From the NCBI RefSeq assembly GCF_001713455.1, contig NZ_CP016464.1, positions 4,202,001 through 4,266,000 on the forward strand: a stretch of 64,000 bases of DNA, written 5' to 3'. Shown piece after piece: positions 9,256-18,051 of the stretch. The translations under genes and the position numbers were made by a program. The notes below the pieces were generated by a model, which saw only the letters and a list, made by a program, of their open reading frames with translations, was not told where the DNA came from and made no database searches. How positions within the stretch are numbered: the stretch's first letter is position 1; each line of letters starts with the position of its first letter. The stretch is from Bosea sp. RAC05 (GTDB lineage: Bacteria > Pseudomonadota > Alphaproteobacteria > Rhizobiales > Beijerinckiaceae).

Positions 9256-10419
9256 ATGCGGATCGTCGATGTCTGCGAGGTCACCAAGCCGATCGCCTCG
9301 CCCATCCGCAACGCCTATATCGACTTCTCGAAGATGACGGCGAGCCTCGTCGCCGTCGTCACCGATGTCGTCAGGGACGGCCGGCGGGTCGTCGGCTACG
9401 GCTTCAACTCCAATGGCCGCTACGGACAGGGCGGCCTGATCCGCGAGCGCTTCCGCGACCGGCTGCTCCAGGCGGAGCCGAAGAGCGTCCTCAACGAAGC
9501 TGGCGACAATCTCTGCCCGCACAAGCTCTGGGCGGCGATGATGGTCAACGAGAAGCCGGGCGGCCATGGCGAACGCTCCGTGGCGGTCGGAACGCTGGAC
9601 ATGGCGATCTGGGACGCGACGGCGAAGATCGCCGGCAAGCCGCTGTTCCGGATGCTGGCGCAGCAGAAGGGCCGCGAGGCGGACCCACGGGTCTTCGTCT
9701 ATGCCGCCGGCGGCTATTACTATCCCGGCAAGGACGATGCCCAGCTGCGGGCCGAGATGCGCAGCTATCTCGACCGCGGCTACACGGTCGTGAAGATGAA
9801 GATCGGCGGCGCCTCGATCGGCGAGGACCAGCGCCGGATCGAGGCGGTTCTCGACGAGATCGGCTCCCAGGCGAGGCTCGCAGTCGATGCCAATGGCCGC
9901 TTCGATCTGAAGACCGGCATCGCCTATGCCGAGATGCTGCGCCAGTACCCGCTGTTCTGGTACGAGGAGGTCGGCGATCCCCTCGACTACGCGCTCCAGG
10001 CGGCGCTGTCGGAGTTCTACCCGGCACCGATGGCGACGGGAGAAAACCTGTTCTCGCATCAGGATGCCCGGAACCTGCTTCGCTACGGGGGCATGCGGCC
10101 CGACCGCGACTATCTCCAGTTCGACTGCGCGCTGTCCTACGGGCTCGTCGAATATCTGCGCACGCTCGATGTGCTCGCCCAGTTCGGCTGGTCGCCCGCG
10201 CGCTGCATCCCGCATGGCGGCCACCAGATGTCGCTCAACATCGCGGCGGGTCTCGGATTGGGCGGCAACGAGAGCTATCCGGACCTGTTCCAGCCCTATG
10301 GTGGGTTTCCCGACGGTGTCAGGGTCGAAGACGGCCACATCGTCATGCCCGAGCTGCCGGGCATCGGCTTCGAGGGCAAGGGCGACCTGATCAAGGTGAT
10401 GCGCGAGCTCGCCGAATAG
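9256..10419 (+). CDS. tarD: D(-)-tartrate dehydratase (enolase superfamily)
   Basis: Cytoplasmic Mg-dependent enzyme (387 aa) that dehydrates D-tartrate to oxaloacetate. The sequence matches what I recall of the characterised Bradyrhizobium japonicum TarD along its whole length, for example SPIRNAYIDF, GFNSNGRYGQGG and GENLFSHQDARN. Catalytic residues fall where expected: KMK with the base Lys182, metal ligands Asp211 (VDANG), Glu237 (EEVGDP) and Glu263 (TGENLF), and His320 (IPHGGHQ). Start is ATG 9256 with AGGGAGG seven bases upstream; the frame opens 24 bp earlier without a better ribosome site. Divergent from a LysR gene that probably regulates it. Monocistronic, followed by a strong hairpin. 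Confidence 0.93.
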   Translation: MRIVDVCEVTKPIASPIRNAYIDFSKMTASLVAVVTDVVRDGRRVVGYGFNSNGRYGQGGLIRERFRDRLLQAEPKSVLNEAGDNLCPHKLWAAMMVNEKPGGHGERSVAVGTLDMAIWDATAKIAGKPLFRMLAQQKGREADPRVFVYAAGGYYYPGKDDAQLRAEMRSYLDRGYTVVKMKIGGASIGEDQRRIEAVLDEIGSQARLAVDANGRFDLKTGIAYAEMLRQYPLFWYEEVGDPLDYALQAALSEFYPAPMATGENLFSHQDARNLLRYGGMRPDRDYLQFDCALSYGLVEYLRTLDVLAQFGWSPARCIPHGGHQMSLNIAAGLGLGGNESYPDLFQPYGGFPDGVRVEDGHIVMPELPGIGFEGKGDLIKVMRELAE

Positions 10420-10421
10420 AT

Positions 10422-10446
10422 CGCGCCAGCGCCAGGCGCTGGCGCG
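10422..10446 (+). terminator. Hairpin after the D-tartrate dehydratase gene
   Basis: Perfect 12-bp inverted repeat CGCGCCAGCGCC / GGCGCTGGCGCG separated by one base, starting three bases after the stop codon, followed by GTTTCG rather than a full T-run. Likely transcription end of the dehydratase gene. Confidence 0.6.
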
Positions 10447-10612
10447 GTTTCGACGCGCGGCGAACCGCACCACGGGTTCCATCGCGATGAAGGGCCTGGT
10501 GCGGGGCGTCGGCATGGTCCGCTCTTCGGCCGGGTCTCGTCCTCGGCTGGCCAATAGCGGCCGCGCCGCTCGACCCCCGGTAACCATGCCGAGCACGCAC
10601 CGGGGCCGTCTC

Positions 10613-10643
10613 TTGACCTTACCCCTTGGGAAGCTTCATTTCT
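10613..10643 (+). promoter_or_regulatory. CueR/MerR-like promoter-operator ahead of the metal-efflux operon
   Basis: A -35 hexamer TTGACC at 10613-10618 is followed directly by the dyad CTTaCC-N4-GGgAAG (10618-10633), with a weak -10 about 19 bp from the -35. Copper-responsive CueR promoters have the same layout: TTGACC overlapping a CCTTCC/GGAAGG dyad within a long 19-bp spacer. One arm position differs from the E. coli consensus. It sits about 60 bp upstream of the first gene of an efflux operon, which supports metal-responsive control. No merR-family gene is seen in the window. Confidence 0.4.
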
Positions 10644-10672
10644 TCCCGCACCTCCCGAATCGGCGCCACGAC

Positions 10673-11113
10673 GTGAACGCATTGGACATCCCGGCCAGGC
10701 TGCTGAAGGCGATCGCCCTGATCGTCCTGTTGTCGCTCGCCTGGGCGGTGCCGGCGAATGCGCATGCCGGTCACGGCGCGGCGCCCAGGACCGTTGCGCC
10801 GGCGGCCGAGCCCCGGCCGCACGATGCGCGCGCACCGATCGCCGCCGCTCCACGCGCAGCCGAGGCGGCAACCCATTGCGACCCGGCGGCGACCGGCACG
10901 CCGGTGCAGACGGGCTGTCCGCCGGATGAAGGTTCGCAGGGCCGCAGCTGCTGCGGCACGATCTGCACCGTCGCCGCAATCGAGCACGACGTCGCGTCGC
11001 TTCTGCTGCGGACCCCTCACCGGATCCGGCTCGACACGGCGCCCGAGCGCGCTTCTCCGGTCCGGGAGCCGGGCCTGCAGGCGAGACCTCCACGAACCAT
11101 CGACATCGCTTGA
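10673..11113 (+). CDS. Small secreted Cys/His-containing protein of the metal-efflux operon
   Basis: Hypothetical protein of 146 aa from GTG 10673, chosen because a hydrophobic signal peptide (LLKAIALIVLLSLAWAVPANAHAGHG) begins shortly after it; the frame opens earlier (10487) but that extension is Arg/Pro-rich and unlikely. The mature part starts AHAGHG and carries a cysteine cluster THC...TGC...SCCGTIC near residues 70-105, consistent with periplasmic metal binding. It precedes the adaptor and pump genes by about 60 bp on the same strand. No family recognised; the metal is unknown. The start codon is uncertain. Confidence 0.6.
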   Translation: MNALDIPARLLKAIALIVLLSLAWAVPANAHAGHGAAPRTVAPAAEPRPHDARAPIAAAPRAAEAATHCDPAATGTPVQTGCPPDEGSQGRSCCGTICTVAAIEHDVASLLLRTPHRIRLDTAPERASPVREPGLQARPPRTIDIA

Positions 11114-11175
11114 GCGTTGGCCGGCTGTCCAGCCGCGCCGCCGGATGGGCATGCCGATCGTGATGGGTTCGTTTC

Positions 11176-12882
11176 ATGTTTTCGTTCGTCCGCAGCCTCG
11201 CACGCTGCCTCGTCGCGCCTGTGGCGCTGGCTTCCCTCCTGTCCGTTGCCCCGCTCGCGGCCCATGAGGGCCACGACCATGGCGCCCCGCCCGCGCCTGT
11301 CGCCACGGCGGGCTCGCCGCGGGTGGCGCTGCATTCCGACGCCTATGAACTCGTCGGCATCCTGCGCGGCGACCGGCTGACGCTGTTCCTGGACCGCTAT
11401 GCCGGCAACGCCCCCGTCACCGATGCCGGCATCGTCGTGACGATCGGCACCGGGGCGGATGTTGAGGCGAGACCGACGCCGGAGGGGACCTACGTCGTGG
11501 CCTCGGACCGGCTCGTCGGCGCAGGACCGCTGGAACTCGTCTTCGCCATCACCCATCCCGGCGGCGACGACCTCCTGATCGGAACGCTGGACCGCCCGGC
11601 CGCCACCACCCCGGCGGCCGGCGCTCCGGCGGCATCGGGCCACGCCTCCGCGCGGGCTGCGAGCGTCGTCATCGCGGGCCGGCCGGTGCCGGTCCTGTAC
11701 CTAGCGATGGGCGCGGCGCTGGCCGTGGGGCTCCTGCTCGGCGCCACACTCCGCCGCTCGCGCCCGGCCCTGTCCATGACCGGCCTCGTCCTCGTGCTGC
11801 TGATCGGGGGAACGGGCCTGGCGAGCGCCCATGAAGGCCATGATCATGGTGAGGCGGCCAAGGTGGCACCGCCCGCCGGCGATACCCCCCGCCGTCTCGC
11901 GGACGGCTCGGTCTTCGCGCCGAAGCCGACGCAGCGGCTGCTGGAGATCCGCACCCAGGTCACCAAGACCGAGGAAGCGCGCAAGACCCTGGCCCTGGTC
12001 GGCCGCGTGATCGCCGATCCCAACCGCTCAGGCCAGGTCCAGAGCATCACCGGCGGCCGGATCGTCGCACCCGAGAGCGGCCTGCCGCGGCTGGGCCAGA
12101 TCGTCCGGCGCGGCGAGATCCTGGCCACCGTCGAGCAGGCCGTGCCGCAGGCCGACCGCACCACCATCGCCGAGCGCGTCGGCGAGATCGAGCAGCAGAT
12201 CGCCATGGTCGAGGCGAAGCTGAAGCGCTCGCGCAGCCTGGCCGAGCGCGCCATCGCGCCGCAAAGCCAGGTCATCGATTTCGAGATCGAGCTCGCCGGG
12301 CTGATGCGGCGGCGCGAGATCGTCGGGCGCATCCGGATCGAGCCCGAACTGCTGCGCGCGCCGCTCGACGGCGTGGTCTCCGCAGTGCGGGTCGTGGCGG
12401 GTCAGGTCGTCGGCTCGCAGGACGTCCTGTTCCAGATCGTCGACCCCGCGGGCCTGTGGATCGAGGCCCTGTCCTATGGCGATGTCGATCTCTCGCAGCT
12501 CGACGGCGCCTCGGCGCTGCTGCCCGGCGGCAAGCCGCTCAACCTGTCCTTCCGGGGCACCGGGCGGGCGCTGCAGCAGCAGGCGACGCTGGTGCACTTC
12601 GCCGTCGAGGACCCGCCCGCCACGGTTGCGATCGGCCAGCCCGTCCGGGTGACGGCTCGCAACGGCGCCAGCGTCAGCGGCATCATCCTGCCGCGCGACG
12701 CCGTCGTGCGCGGCGGCAATGGCGAGGCCCTGGTCTGGCGACATACCGATCCCGAGCGCTTCGAGCCCAGGCGAGTCCGCACCGAACCGTTCGACGCGAC
12801 AAGGCTGGTGATCCGCGCCGGCGTCGCCCCGGGCGAACGCATCGTCGTGCGCGGCGCCGAACATCTCAACCAGATCCGCTGA
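11176..12882 (+). CDS. RND efflux periplasmic adaptor (CzcB/CusB type) with fused N-terminal metal-binding module
   Basis: Membrane-fusion protein (568 aa) linking a heavy-metal RND pump to an outer-membrane channel. The C-terminal 320 residues form the adaptor (GRIVAPESG and LLRAPLDGVVSAVRVVAGQVV lipoyl halves, a coiled-coil hairpin between them, beta-barrel to the end). The N-terminal part is unusual: a signal peptide ending in HEGHDHG (30-36), a roughly 100-residue beta-rich domain, a membrane segment at 171-190, then a second hydrophobic segment (201-217) leading to another HEGHDHG (219-225). This looks like a fusion of a separate exported protein to the adaptor. The repeated His motif suggests metal binding. 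It lies 12 bp before the pump gene. Confidence 0.87.
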   Translation: MFSFVRSLARCLVAPVALASLLSVAPLAAHEGHDHGAPPAPVATAGSPRVALHSDAYELVGILRGDRLTLFLDRYAGNAPVTDAGIVVTIGTGADVEARPTPEGTYVVASDRLVGAGPLELVFAITHPGGDDLLIGTLDRPAATTPAAGAPAASGHASARAASVVIAGRPVPVLYLAMGAALAVGLLLGATLRRSRPALSMTGLVLVLLIGGTGLASAHEGHDHGEAAKVAPPAGDTPRRLADGSVFAPKPTQRLLEIRTQVTKTEEARKTLALVGRVIADPNRSGQVQSITGGRIVAPESGLPRLGQIVRRGEILATVEQAVPQADRTTIAERVGEIEQQIAMVEAKLKRSRSLAERAIAPQSQVIDFEIELAGLMRRREIVGRIRIEPELLRAPLDGVVSAVRVVAGQVVGSQDVLFQIVDPAGLWIEALSYGDVDLSQLDGASALLPGGKPLNLSFRGTGRALQQQATLVHFAVEDPPATVAIGQPVRVTARNGASVSGIILPRDAVVRGGNGEALVWRHTDPERFEPRRVRTEPFDATRLVIRAGVAPGERIVVRGAEHLNQIR

Positions 12883-12894
12883 GACGAGGGCGCG

Positions 12895-15800
12895 ATGTTC
12901 AACCTCCTCGTCTCGGCCAGCCTGCGCAACCGGCTCTTCGTCATCGCCGCCGCGCTCGTGCTCATGGCCTATGGCAGCTATGTGCTGCCGCGCGTTCCCG
13001 TGGACGTCTTCCCCGATCTCAACCGCCCGACCGTCACGCTGATGACCGAAGCCGAGGGGCTCGCCCCGCAGGAGGTCGAGCAGCTCGTCACCTATCCCCT
13101 GGAAACGGCGATGAACGGCATGCCCGGCGTGCTGCGCGTGCGCTCCGTCTCGGGCGTCGGACTCTCGATCACCTATGTCGAGTTCGACTGGGGCACCGAC
13201 ATCTACCGGTCGCGCCAGCTCGTCGCCGAGCGGCTGTCGCTGGTGCGCGAGCAGTTGCCGCGTGGCGTCAACCCGCAGATGGGCCCGGTCTCCTCGATCA
13301 TGGGCGAGATCATGCTGGTCGCGGTGACGGCCGACCGGGCCTCCCCGATGGAGGTCCGCGAGATCGCCGACTTCATCATCCGGCCGCAGATCCTGAACAT
13401 CGCCGGCGTCTCGCAGGTCATCCCGATGGGGGGCGAGGTCCGCCAGTACCGGATCACGCCCGATATCGCGGCCATGCAGGCACTCGACGTCACGCCCGAG
13501 CAGATCGAGGCGGCGGTCACCCGCTTCGGCACCAACACCGGCGGCGGCTTCATCGACCAGCAGGGTCGCGAATACCTGATCCGCAATGTCGGGCTGACGC
13601 AGCGGCTGGAGGATCTGCGCAACACCGTCGTGATGCAGCGACAGGGCCAGCCGATCCTGCTGCACCAGGTCGCGGGCGTCGATTTCGCGGCCCGGGTCAA
13701 GCGCGGCGACGCCGGCTACCAGGGCCGGCCGGCCGTGATCATCGGCATCCAGAAACAGCCGGAAGCCGACACCGTGGCGCTGACGCGCCAGGTCGAGACC
13801 GCACTGGCCGAGATCCAGAAGACCCTGCCCGCCGGCATCTCCGCGACGAATGTCCAGTTCCGGCAGGCGAGCTTCATCGAGACCTCGATCGCCAATGTCG
13901 AGCGCGTGCTGCTGGAGGCGGCCGGCGTCGTCGCCGTCATCCTGCTGCTCTTCCTGATGAATGTCCGCGCGACCCTGATCTCGCTGACGGCGATCCCGGT
14001 CTCGATCCTGACGACGGTGCTGGTCTTCCAGGCCTTCGGCCTGACCATCAACACGATGACGCTGGGCGGGCTCGCCATCGCGATCGGCGAACTGGTCGAC
14101 GATGCCGTCGTGGATGTGGAGAACATCCTGCGGCGGCTGAAGCAGAACCGGGAGAGCGCCGCGCCCAGGCCCGTGCTGGCGGTCATCGCGGCGGCCTCGC
14201 AGGAGGTCCGGTCGGGCATCGTCTACGCCACCGCGATCATCATCCTCGTCTTCATCCCGCTCTTTGCGCTGTCGGGCATCGAGGGGCGGCTCTTCGCGCC
14301 GCTCGGCATTGCCTACATCGTCTCGATCCTGGCCTCGCTGATCGTCTCGATCACGCTGACCCCGGTGATGGCCTATTACCTGTTGTCGCGCGCTCCCAGC
14401 GGCCATGAGCGCGACTCCTTCGTCGTGCGCCATCTCAAGCGGGGCAATGCGGCACTGCTGCGCTTCGCCTTCGAAACCCGCGCGCTGCTCGTCACCGTCG
14501 TCGGCATCGGCGTGGCGCTGGCCGTCTATGGCGCGACGCTCTTGCCGCGGACCTTCCTGCCGCCCTTCAACGAGGGCACGCTGGTGGTCTCGCTCCAATA
14601 CAACCCGGGCATCTCGCTGGCCGAGAGCCACCGCCTCGGGCTCCTCGCCGAACAGCTCGTCCTCAGGGTCCCCGAGGTGAAGTCGATCGGCCGCCGCACC
14701 GGCCGCGCCGAGCTCGACGAGCACGCCGAGGGCGTCCATTCCTCGGAGGTCGACATCGATCTCCACCGTTCGGAGCGGCCCAAGGAGGCGGTCCACGCCG
14801 ATATCCGCGCAGCGCTGAGCGTCCTGCCGGTCTCGGTCAACATCGGCCAGCCGATCAGCCACCGGCTCGACCACATGCTCTCGGGCGTGCGCGCCCAGAT
14901 CGCGCTCAAGGTCTATGGCGAGGACCTCGACACCATCCGCAGCCTCGCCGAGACGCTGCGCGAGCGCCTCGCCTCCGTGCCTGGCCTCGTCGATCTCCAG
15001 ATCGAGCGGCAGGTCCGCATCCCGCAGCTGCGCATCGACGTCGACCACGACAAGGCCGCGCTCTACGGCCTGACGCCGGCCAGCGTCACCCAGGCGCTGG
15101 AGACGCTCTCCAACGGCCGCACCGTCTCGCAGATCGTCGACGGCAACCGCCGCTACGATGTCGTGCTGCGGCTGTCGGACCAGGACCGCTCGACGACCGG
15201 GCTCGAGGACCTGCTGATCGCGACGCCCGGTGGCCACCTGCCCTTGCGCCTGATCGCCTCGGTCTCCGAGACGGACGGCCCCAACCAGATCCAGCGCGAG
15301 AACGGCCAGCGTCGCATCGCGGTCTACGGCAATGGTGACGGCCAGCGCGACATGGCGGCGATCATCGCCGACATCCGCGGGGTCGTCGCGCAGACGCCGC
15401 TGCCGCAGGGCTATGTCACCCGCATGGAGGGCACCTTCCAGGCGCAGGAGGAGGCGACGCTGCGGATCGGGCTGCTCAGCCTGGTGTCGCTGGCGCTGAT
15501 CTTCGTGGTGCTGTTCACCCGCTACCAGTCGGCGGTGCTGGCGCTGATCATCATGGGCAACATCCCGCTCGCGCTGATCGGCAGCGTCGTGGCGCTGCAC
15601 CTCGCGGGACAGCCGCTCTCGGTCGCCTCGATGGTCGGCTTCATCACGCTCGCCGGCATCTCGGCCCGCAACGGCATCCTCAAGGTCTCGCACTACATCA
15701 ATCTGACCCTCTACGAGGGCGAGCGCTTCGGGCGCGAGCTCGTCATCCGCGGCAGCCTGGAGCGGCTGACGCCCGTGCTGATGACGGCGCTCTCGGCGGG

Positions 15801-16020
15801 GCTCGCGCTGATCCCGCTGCTCTACGGCGCCGACCAGCCCGGGCGCGAGATCCTGCACCCGGTCGCGGTCACGATCTTCGGCGGTCTGATCTCGGCGACG
15901 ATCATCGACACGGTGCTGACGCCCGTCCTGTTCCTGACCTTCGGCCGAAAGCCGCTCGAGCGCATCATCGCCAGCCGCATGGCGAGCGATGGCAGCCCAT
16001 CGGCCCAGGAAGCGTTCTGA
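12895..16020 (+). CDS. Heavy-metal efflux RND transporter (CzcA/CusA family)
   Basis: Inner-membrane proton-driven pump (1041 aa, normal family length) with the two-fold RND layout: TM1, periplasmic loop with [15 protein letters not shown] and the HME-typical [14 protein letters not shown]2-6, TM7, second loop, TM8-12. The TM4 signature is [15 protein letters not shown] (about residues 395-410). The DFG...DGA motif typical of Zn/Co/Cd pumps is absent; the AIG form is seen in the Cu/Ag and less-characterised HME groups, which agrees with the CueR-like promoter upstream, but the substrate stays uncertain. It follows the adaptor by 12 bp and precedes a small periplasmic protein by 20 bp. No outer-membrane channel gene is present. 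Confidence 0.92.
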   Translation: MFNLLVSASLRNRLFVIAAALVLMAYGSYVLPRVPVDVFPDLNRPTVTLMTEAEGLAPQEVEQLVTYPLETAMNGMPGVLRVRSVSGVGLSITYVEFDWGTDIYRSRQLVAERLSLVREQLPRGVNPQMGPVSSIMGEIMLVAVTADRASPMEVREIADFIIRPQILNIAGVSQVIPMGGEVRQYRITPDIAAMQALDVTPEQIEAAVTRFGTNTGGGFIDQQGREYLIRNVGLTQRLEDLRNTVVMQRQGQPILLHQVAGVDFAARVKRGDAGYQGRPAVIIGIQKQPEADTVALTRQVETALAEIQKTLPAGISATNVQFRQASFIETSIANVERVLLEAAGVVAVILLLFLMNVRATLISLTAIPVSILTTVLVFQAFGLTINTMTLGGLAIAIGELVDDAVVDVENILRRLKQNRESAAPRPVLAVIAAASQEVRSGIVYATAIIILVFIPLFALSGIEGRLFAPLGIAYIVSILASLIVSITLTPVMAYYLLSRAPSGHERDSFVVRHLKRGNAALLRFAFETRALLVTVVGIGVALAVYGATLLPRTFLPPFNEGTLVVSLQYNPGISLAESHRLGLLAEQLVLRVPEVKSIGRRTGRAELDEHAEGVHSSEVDIDLHRSERPKEAVHADIRAALSVLPVSVNIGQPISHRLDHMLSGVRAQIALKVYGEDLDTIRSLAETLRERLASVPGLVDLQIERQVRIPQLRIDVDHDKAALYGLTPASVTQALETLSNGRTVSQIVDGNRRYDVVLRLSDQDRSTTGLEDLLIATPGGHLPLRLIASVSETDGPNQIQRENGQRRIAVYGNGDGQRDMAAIIADIRGVVAQTPLPQGYVTRMEGTFQAQEEATLRIGLLSLVSLALIFVVLFTRYQSAVLALIIMGNIPLALIGSVVALHLAGQPLSVASMVGFITLAGISARNGILKVSHYINLTLYEGERFGRELVIRGSLERLTPVLMTALSAGLALIPLLYGADQPGREILHPVAVTIFGGLISATIIDTVLTPVLFLTFGRKPLERIIASRMASDGSPSAQEAF

Positions 16021-16040
16021 AACACAATAGGAGACCAGCC

Positions 16041-16415
16041 ATGCTTAGCCGCATCACCGCCCTCATTGTCCTCGGCCTCGTCACGACCGCCTCCGCGCAC
16101 GAACTGGCGAAAGGCCCCAATGGCGGCCCGCTCGTCGACGTCGCCGGGCGCCATGTCGAGATGGTCGCGAAAGGCACCGAGCTCGTCCTCTACCTGACGG
16201 ACGCCGTCGACAAGCCCCTGGCCTCGGCGGGCACGAAGGCGGCGCGCGCCATCGTCCAGGACGCCGGCAAGACCACGACGGTGGCGCTGAGCCCCGTCGA
16301 GCCCAACAAGCTGGTCGGAATGCTCGCGCAGCCGCTGGGCGTGGGCGCGCGCATCGTCATCTCCGCCACGCTCGCGGATGGCCAGGCCCTGCAGGCGCGC
16401 TTCACCAACAACTGA
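16041..16415 (+). CDS. Small periplasmic protein of the metal-efflux operon
   Basis: A 124-residue protein with a cleavable signal (MLSRITALIVLGLVTTASA then HELAKGPNGG). A ribosome site (AGGAG) precedes ATG 16041. The mature domain, with HVEMVAKGTELVLYLTD and EPNKLVGM, resembles in layout the domain fused to the N terminus of the adaptor at 11176-12882 (AYELVGILRGDRLTLFLDR, ...RLVG), so the operon seems to encode a free and a fused copy of one beta-rich module. Last gene of the efflux operon. Role unknown, perhaps metal delivery or pump modulation. Confidence 0.75.
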   Translation: MLSRITALIVLGLVTTASAHELAKGPNGGPLVDVAGRHVEMVAKGTELVLYLTDAVDKPLASAGTKAARAIVQDAGKTTTVALSPVEPNKLVGMLAQPLGVGARIVISATLADGQALQARFTNN

Positions 16416-16499
16416 GCCGGTCCCAATTCGCTGCAGCGCAATGCGCTGGCTGTGTTAGCCTGTGCGCCTTGTCCTCGACGATCGACGGGTTGCAGACTC

Positions 16500-16979
16500 A
16501 TGACGCTGATGGATGGCCTGGGCCTGGCGGGCTTCGTCATCGCCTGTGTGGTGGCGGCGAGTTCGGGTGCGATCTTCAAGCCCGGCGCCTGGTATGAGGG
16601 GCTGGCGAAGCCCTGGTGGCGGCCGCCGAACTGGCTGTTCCCGCCGGCCTGGACGCTGCTCTACTGCATGATCGCAGCATCCGGCTGGCTGGTCTGGCGC
16701 AAGGCGGGCTTCAGTGGCGCCGCCCTGCCGCTGGCCGTCTACGGCATCCAGCTCGTCCTGAACGCGATGTGGTCGGGCGTGTTCTTCGGCCTGCGCCGGA
16801 TGGACCTCGCCTTCGTTAACGTGTCGGCACTATGGGTCTCGATCGCGGCGCTGATCGCCCTGTTTTCGCCGATCGATTCGCTCGCGGCCTGGCTGCTGGT
16901 GCCCTATCTCGCCTGGGTCAGCTTCGCGGCGTTCCTGAACTACACCGTCTGGCGGATGAACCCCAACGCCCCGGCCTGA
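16500..16979 (+). CDS. tspO: TspO/MBR-family tryptophan-rich sensory protein
   Basis: Integral membrane protein (159 aa) of the TspO family with five predicted helices and the family's tryptophan-rich segments: PWWRPPNWLFPPAWTLLY in the first loop, NAMWSGVFFGLRRMDLA, and a C-terminal VSFAAFLNYTVWRMN. In Rhodobacter, TspO binds or exports porphyrin intermediates and tunes photosynthesis gene expression to oxygen; the same role is inferred here from its place at the edge of the photosynthesis cluster. Start assigned to ATG 16500; the frame extends 48 bp upstream into a Cys/Arg-rich stretch unlike the family. Convergent with hemC, with 12 bp between the two stops. Confidence 0.92.
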   Translation: MTLMDGLGLAGFVIACVVAASSGAIFKPGAWYEGLAKPWWRPPNWLFPPAWTLLYCMIAASGWLVWRKAGFSGAALPLAVYGIQLVLNAMWSGVFFGLRRMDLAFVNVSALWVSIAALIALFSPIDSLAAWLLVPYLAWVSFAAFLNYTVWRMNPNAPA

Positions 16980-16991
16980 CGGCGCCCTTCG

Positions 16992-17936
16992 TCAGGCGCC
17001 GACATATTTGAAATGGGCGCCGACGCTCCGGTAGGAGGCTTCCAGCACATCGACGCCGCCGGCGAGCCGCAGCGCCTCGGCGGTCACCAGACCGAGCGCG
17101 ACCGCCTCCCGGCCCGGGCGATCGTCGCTGGCGGTGATGCGCTGGGATCCGTCATGGGCGGTGATCTGCGCATGCAGGAACAGCCGGTCGCCCTGCCAGG
17201 TCGCGCTCGCGCCCACCGGCAGGCTGCAGCCAGCGCCGAGCGCATGCAGCAGCGCCCGCTCGCAATCGACCTCCGCGCGCGCCTTAGGGTCCTCGATGTC
17301 CTTGAGCATGGCCAGGATCGTCGGGTTGTCGTCCCGCGCCTGCACGCCGAGCGCGCCCTGCCCAATGGCGTAGGGAAACAGGATCGGGTCGAGCAGCTCC
17401 GAGGTCGCGCCTTCGAGGCCGAGCCGCTGCAGCCCGGCCTGCGCCAGGATGACCGCGTCCAACCCGTCATCGCCGTTGATCTTGGCCAGACGCGGTCCGA
17501 CATTGCCGCGGATCGGCACGACCTCGACATCCGGCCGCAGGCTCAGGATCTGCGAGCGCCGCCGCAGCGAGCCGGTGCCGACGCGCGCTCCTTCACGCAG
17601 ATCGGCCAGCGTCGAGCCGCAGAGCACGTCGCGCGGATCGACCCGCTCGGGCACCGCCGCCAGCACCAGCCCCTCGCGCAGCGTCGTCGGCAGGTCCTTC
17701 AGCGAATGCACGACGATGTCGACCTCGCCCGAGGTGAGCTGGTCCTCGTGCTCGGTCGAGAACACGCCGATGATGCCGAACTGGTGGAACTCGGAGACGC
17801 GGTCCTTGTCGGCGATCGTCGCGATCGGATGCAGCGAGAACTCGGTGTCGGGATGCTTCGCCTTGATCAGCGAGGCGATGTAGTTCGTCTGCGCGATGGC
17901 GAGGGGGCTGCGGCGCGTACCGATTTTCAGAAGCAT
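16992..17936 (-). CDS. hemC: Hydroxymethylbilane synthase (porphobilinogen deaminase)
   Basis: Cytosolic enzyme (314 aa) joining four porphobilinogens into hydroxymethylbilane, the linear tetrapyrrole precursor of haem, bacteriochlorophyll and cobalamin. Hallmarks: KIGTRRSPLAIAQ at the N terminus, VVHSLKDLPT, GTGSLRRRSQI, RGNVGPRLAKI, and the dipyrromethane-attachment cysteine in ALGAGCSLPVG near residue 241. Length is normal. It is last in the leftward run bchH-bchG-hydrolase-hemC, about 115 bp after the hydrolase gene. Its location inside the photosynthesis cluster suggests supply of tetrapyrrole in step with bacteriochlorophyll synthesis; whether a second hemC exists elsewhere cannot be seen. 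Confidence 0.95.
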   Translation of the reverse strand: MLLKIGTRRSPLAIAQTNYIASLIKAKHPDTEFSLHPIATIADKDRVSEFHQFGIIGVFSTEHEDQLTSGEVDIVVHSLKDLPTTLREGLVLAAVPERVDPRDVLCGSTLADLREGARVGTGSLRRRSQILSLRPDVEVVPIRGNVGPRLAKINGDDGLDAVILAQAGLQRLGLEGATSELLDPILFPYAIGQGALGVQARDDNPTILAMLKDIEDPKARAEVDCERALLHALGAGCSLPVGASATWQGDRLFLHAQITAHDGSQRITASDDRPGREAVALGLVTAEALRLAGGVDVLEASYRSVGAHFKYVGA

Positions 17937-18051
17937 GGACGAATGACCTAAGCCTGGGCCCGAAGGGCGCCCTCGTGAACGATCGAAGTCTCTATCAGCC
18001 GAGCAAGTCGCCGAGGCAACGTCAACTGCTTTCCCGTCCCGGACAGCCCCG

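Noticed and set aside
10487..10672. N-terminal extension of the secreted Cys/His protein back to 10487
   Set aside because: The extension covers the CueR-like promoter and would bury the signal peptide behind 60 Arg/Pro-rich residues.
12028..15858. 1276-codon open frame on the minus strand opposite the RND pump gene
   Set aside because: A GC-rich shadow frame: the product is a low-complexity Asp/Arg/Gln/His mixture without helices or motifs, while the plus strand encodes a complete RND pump.
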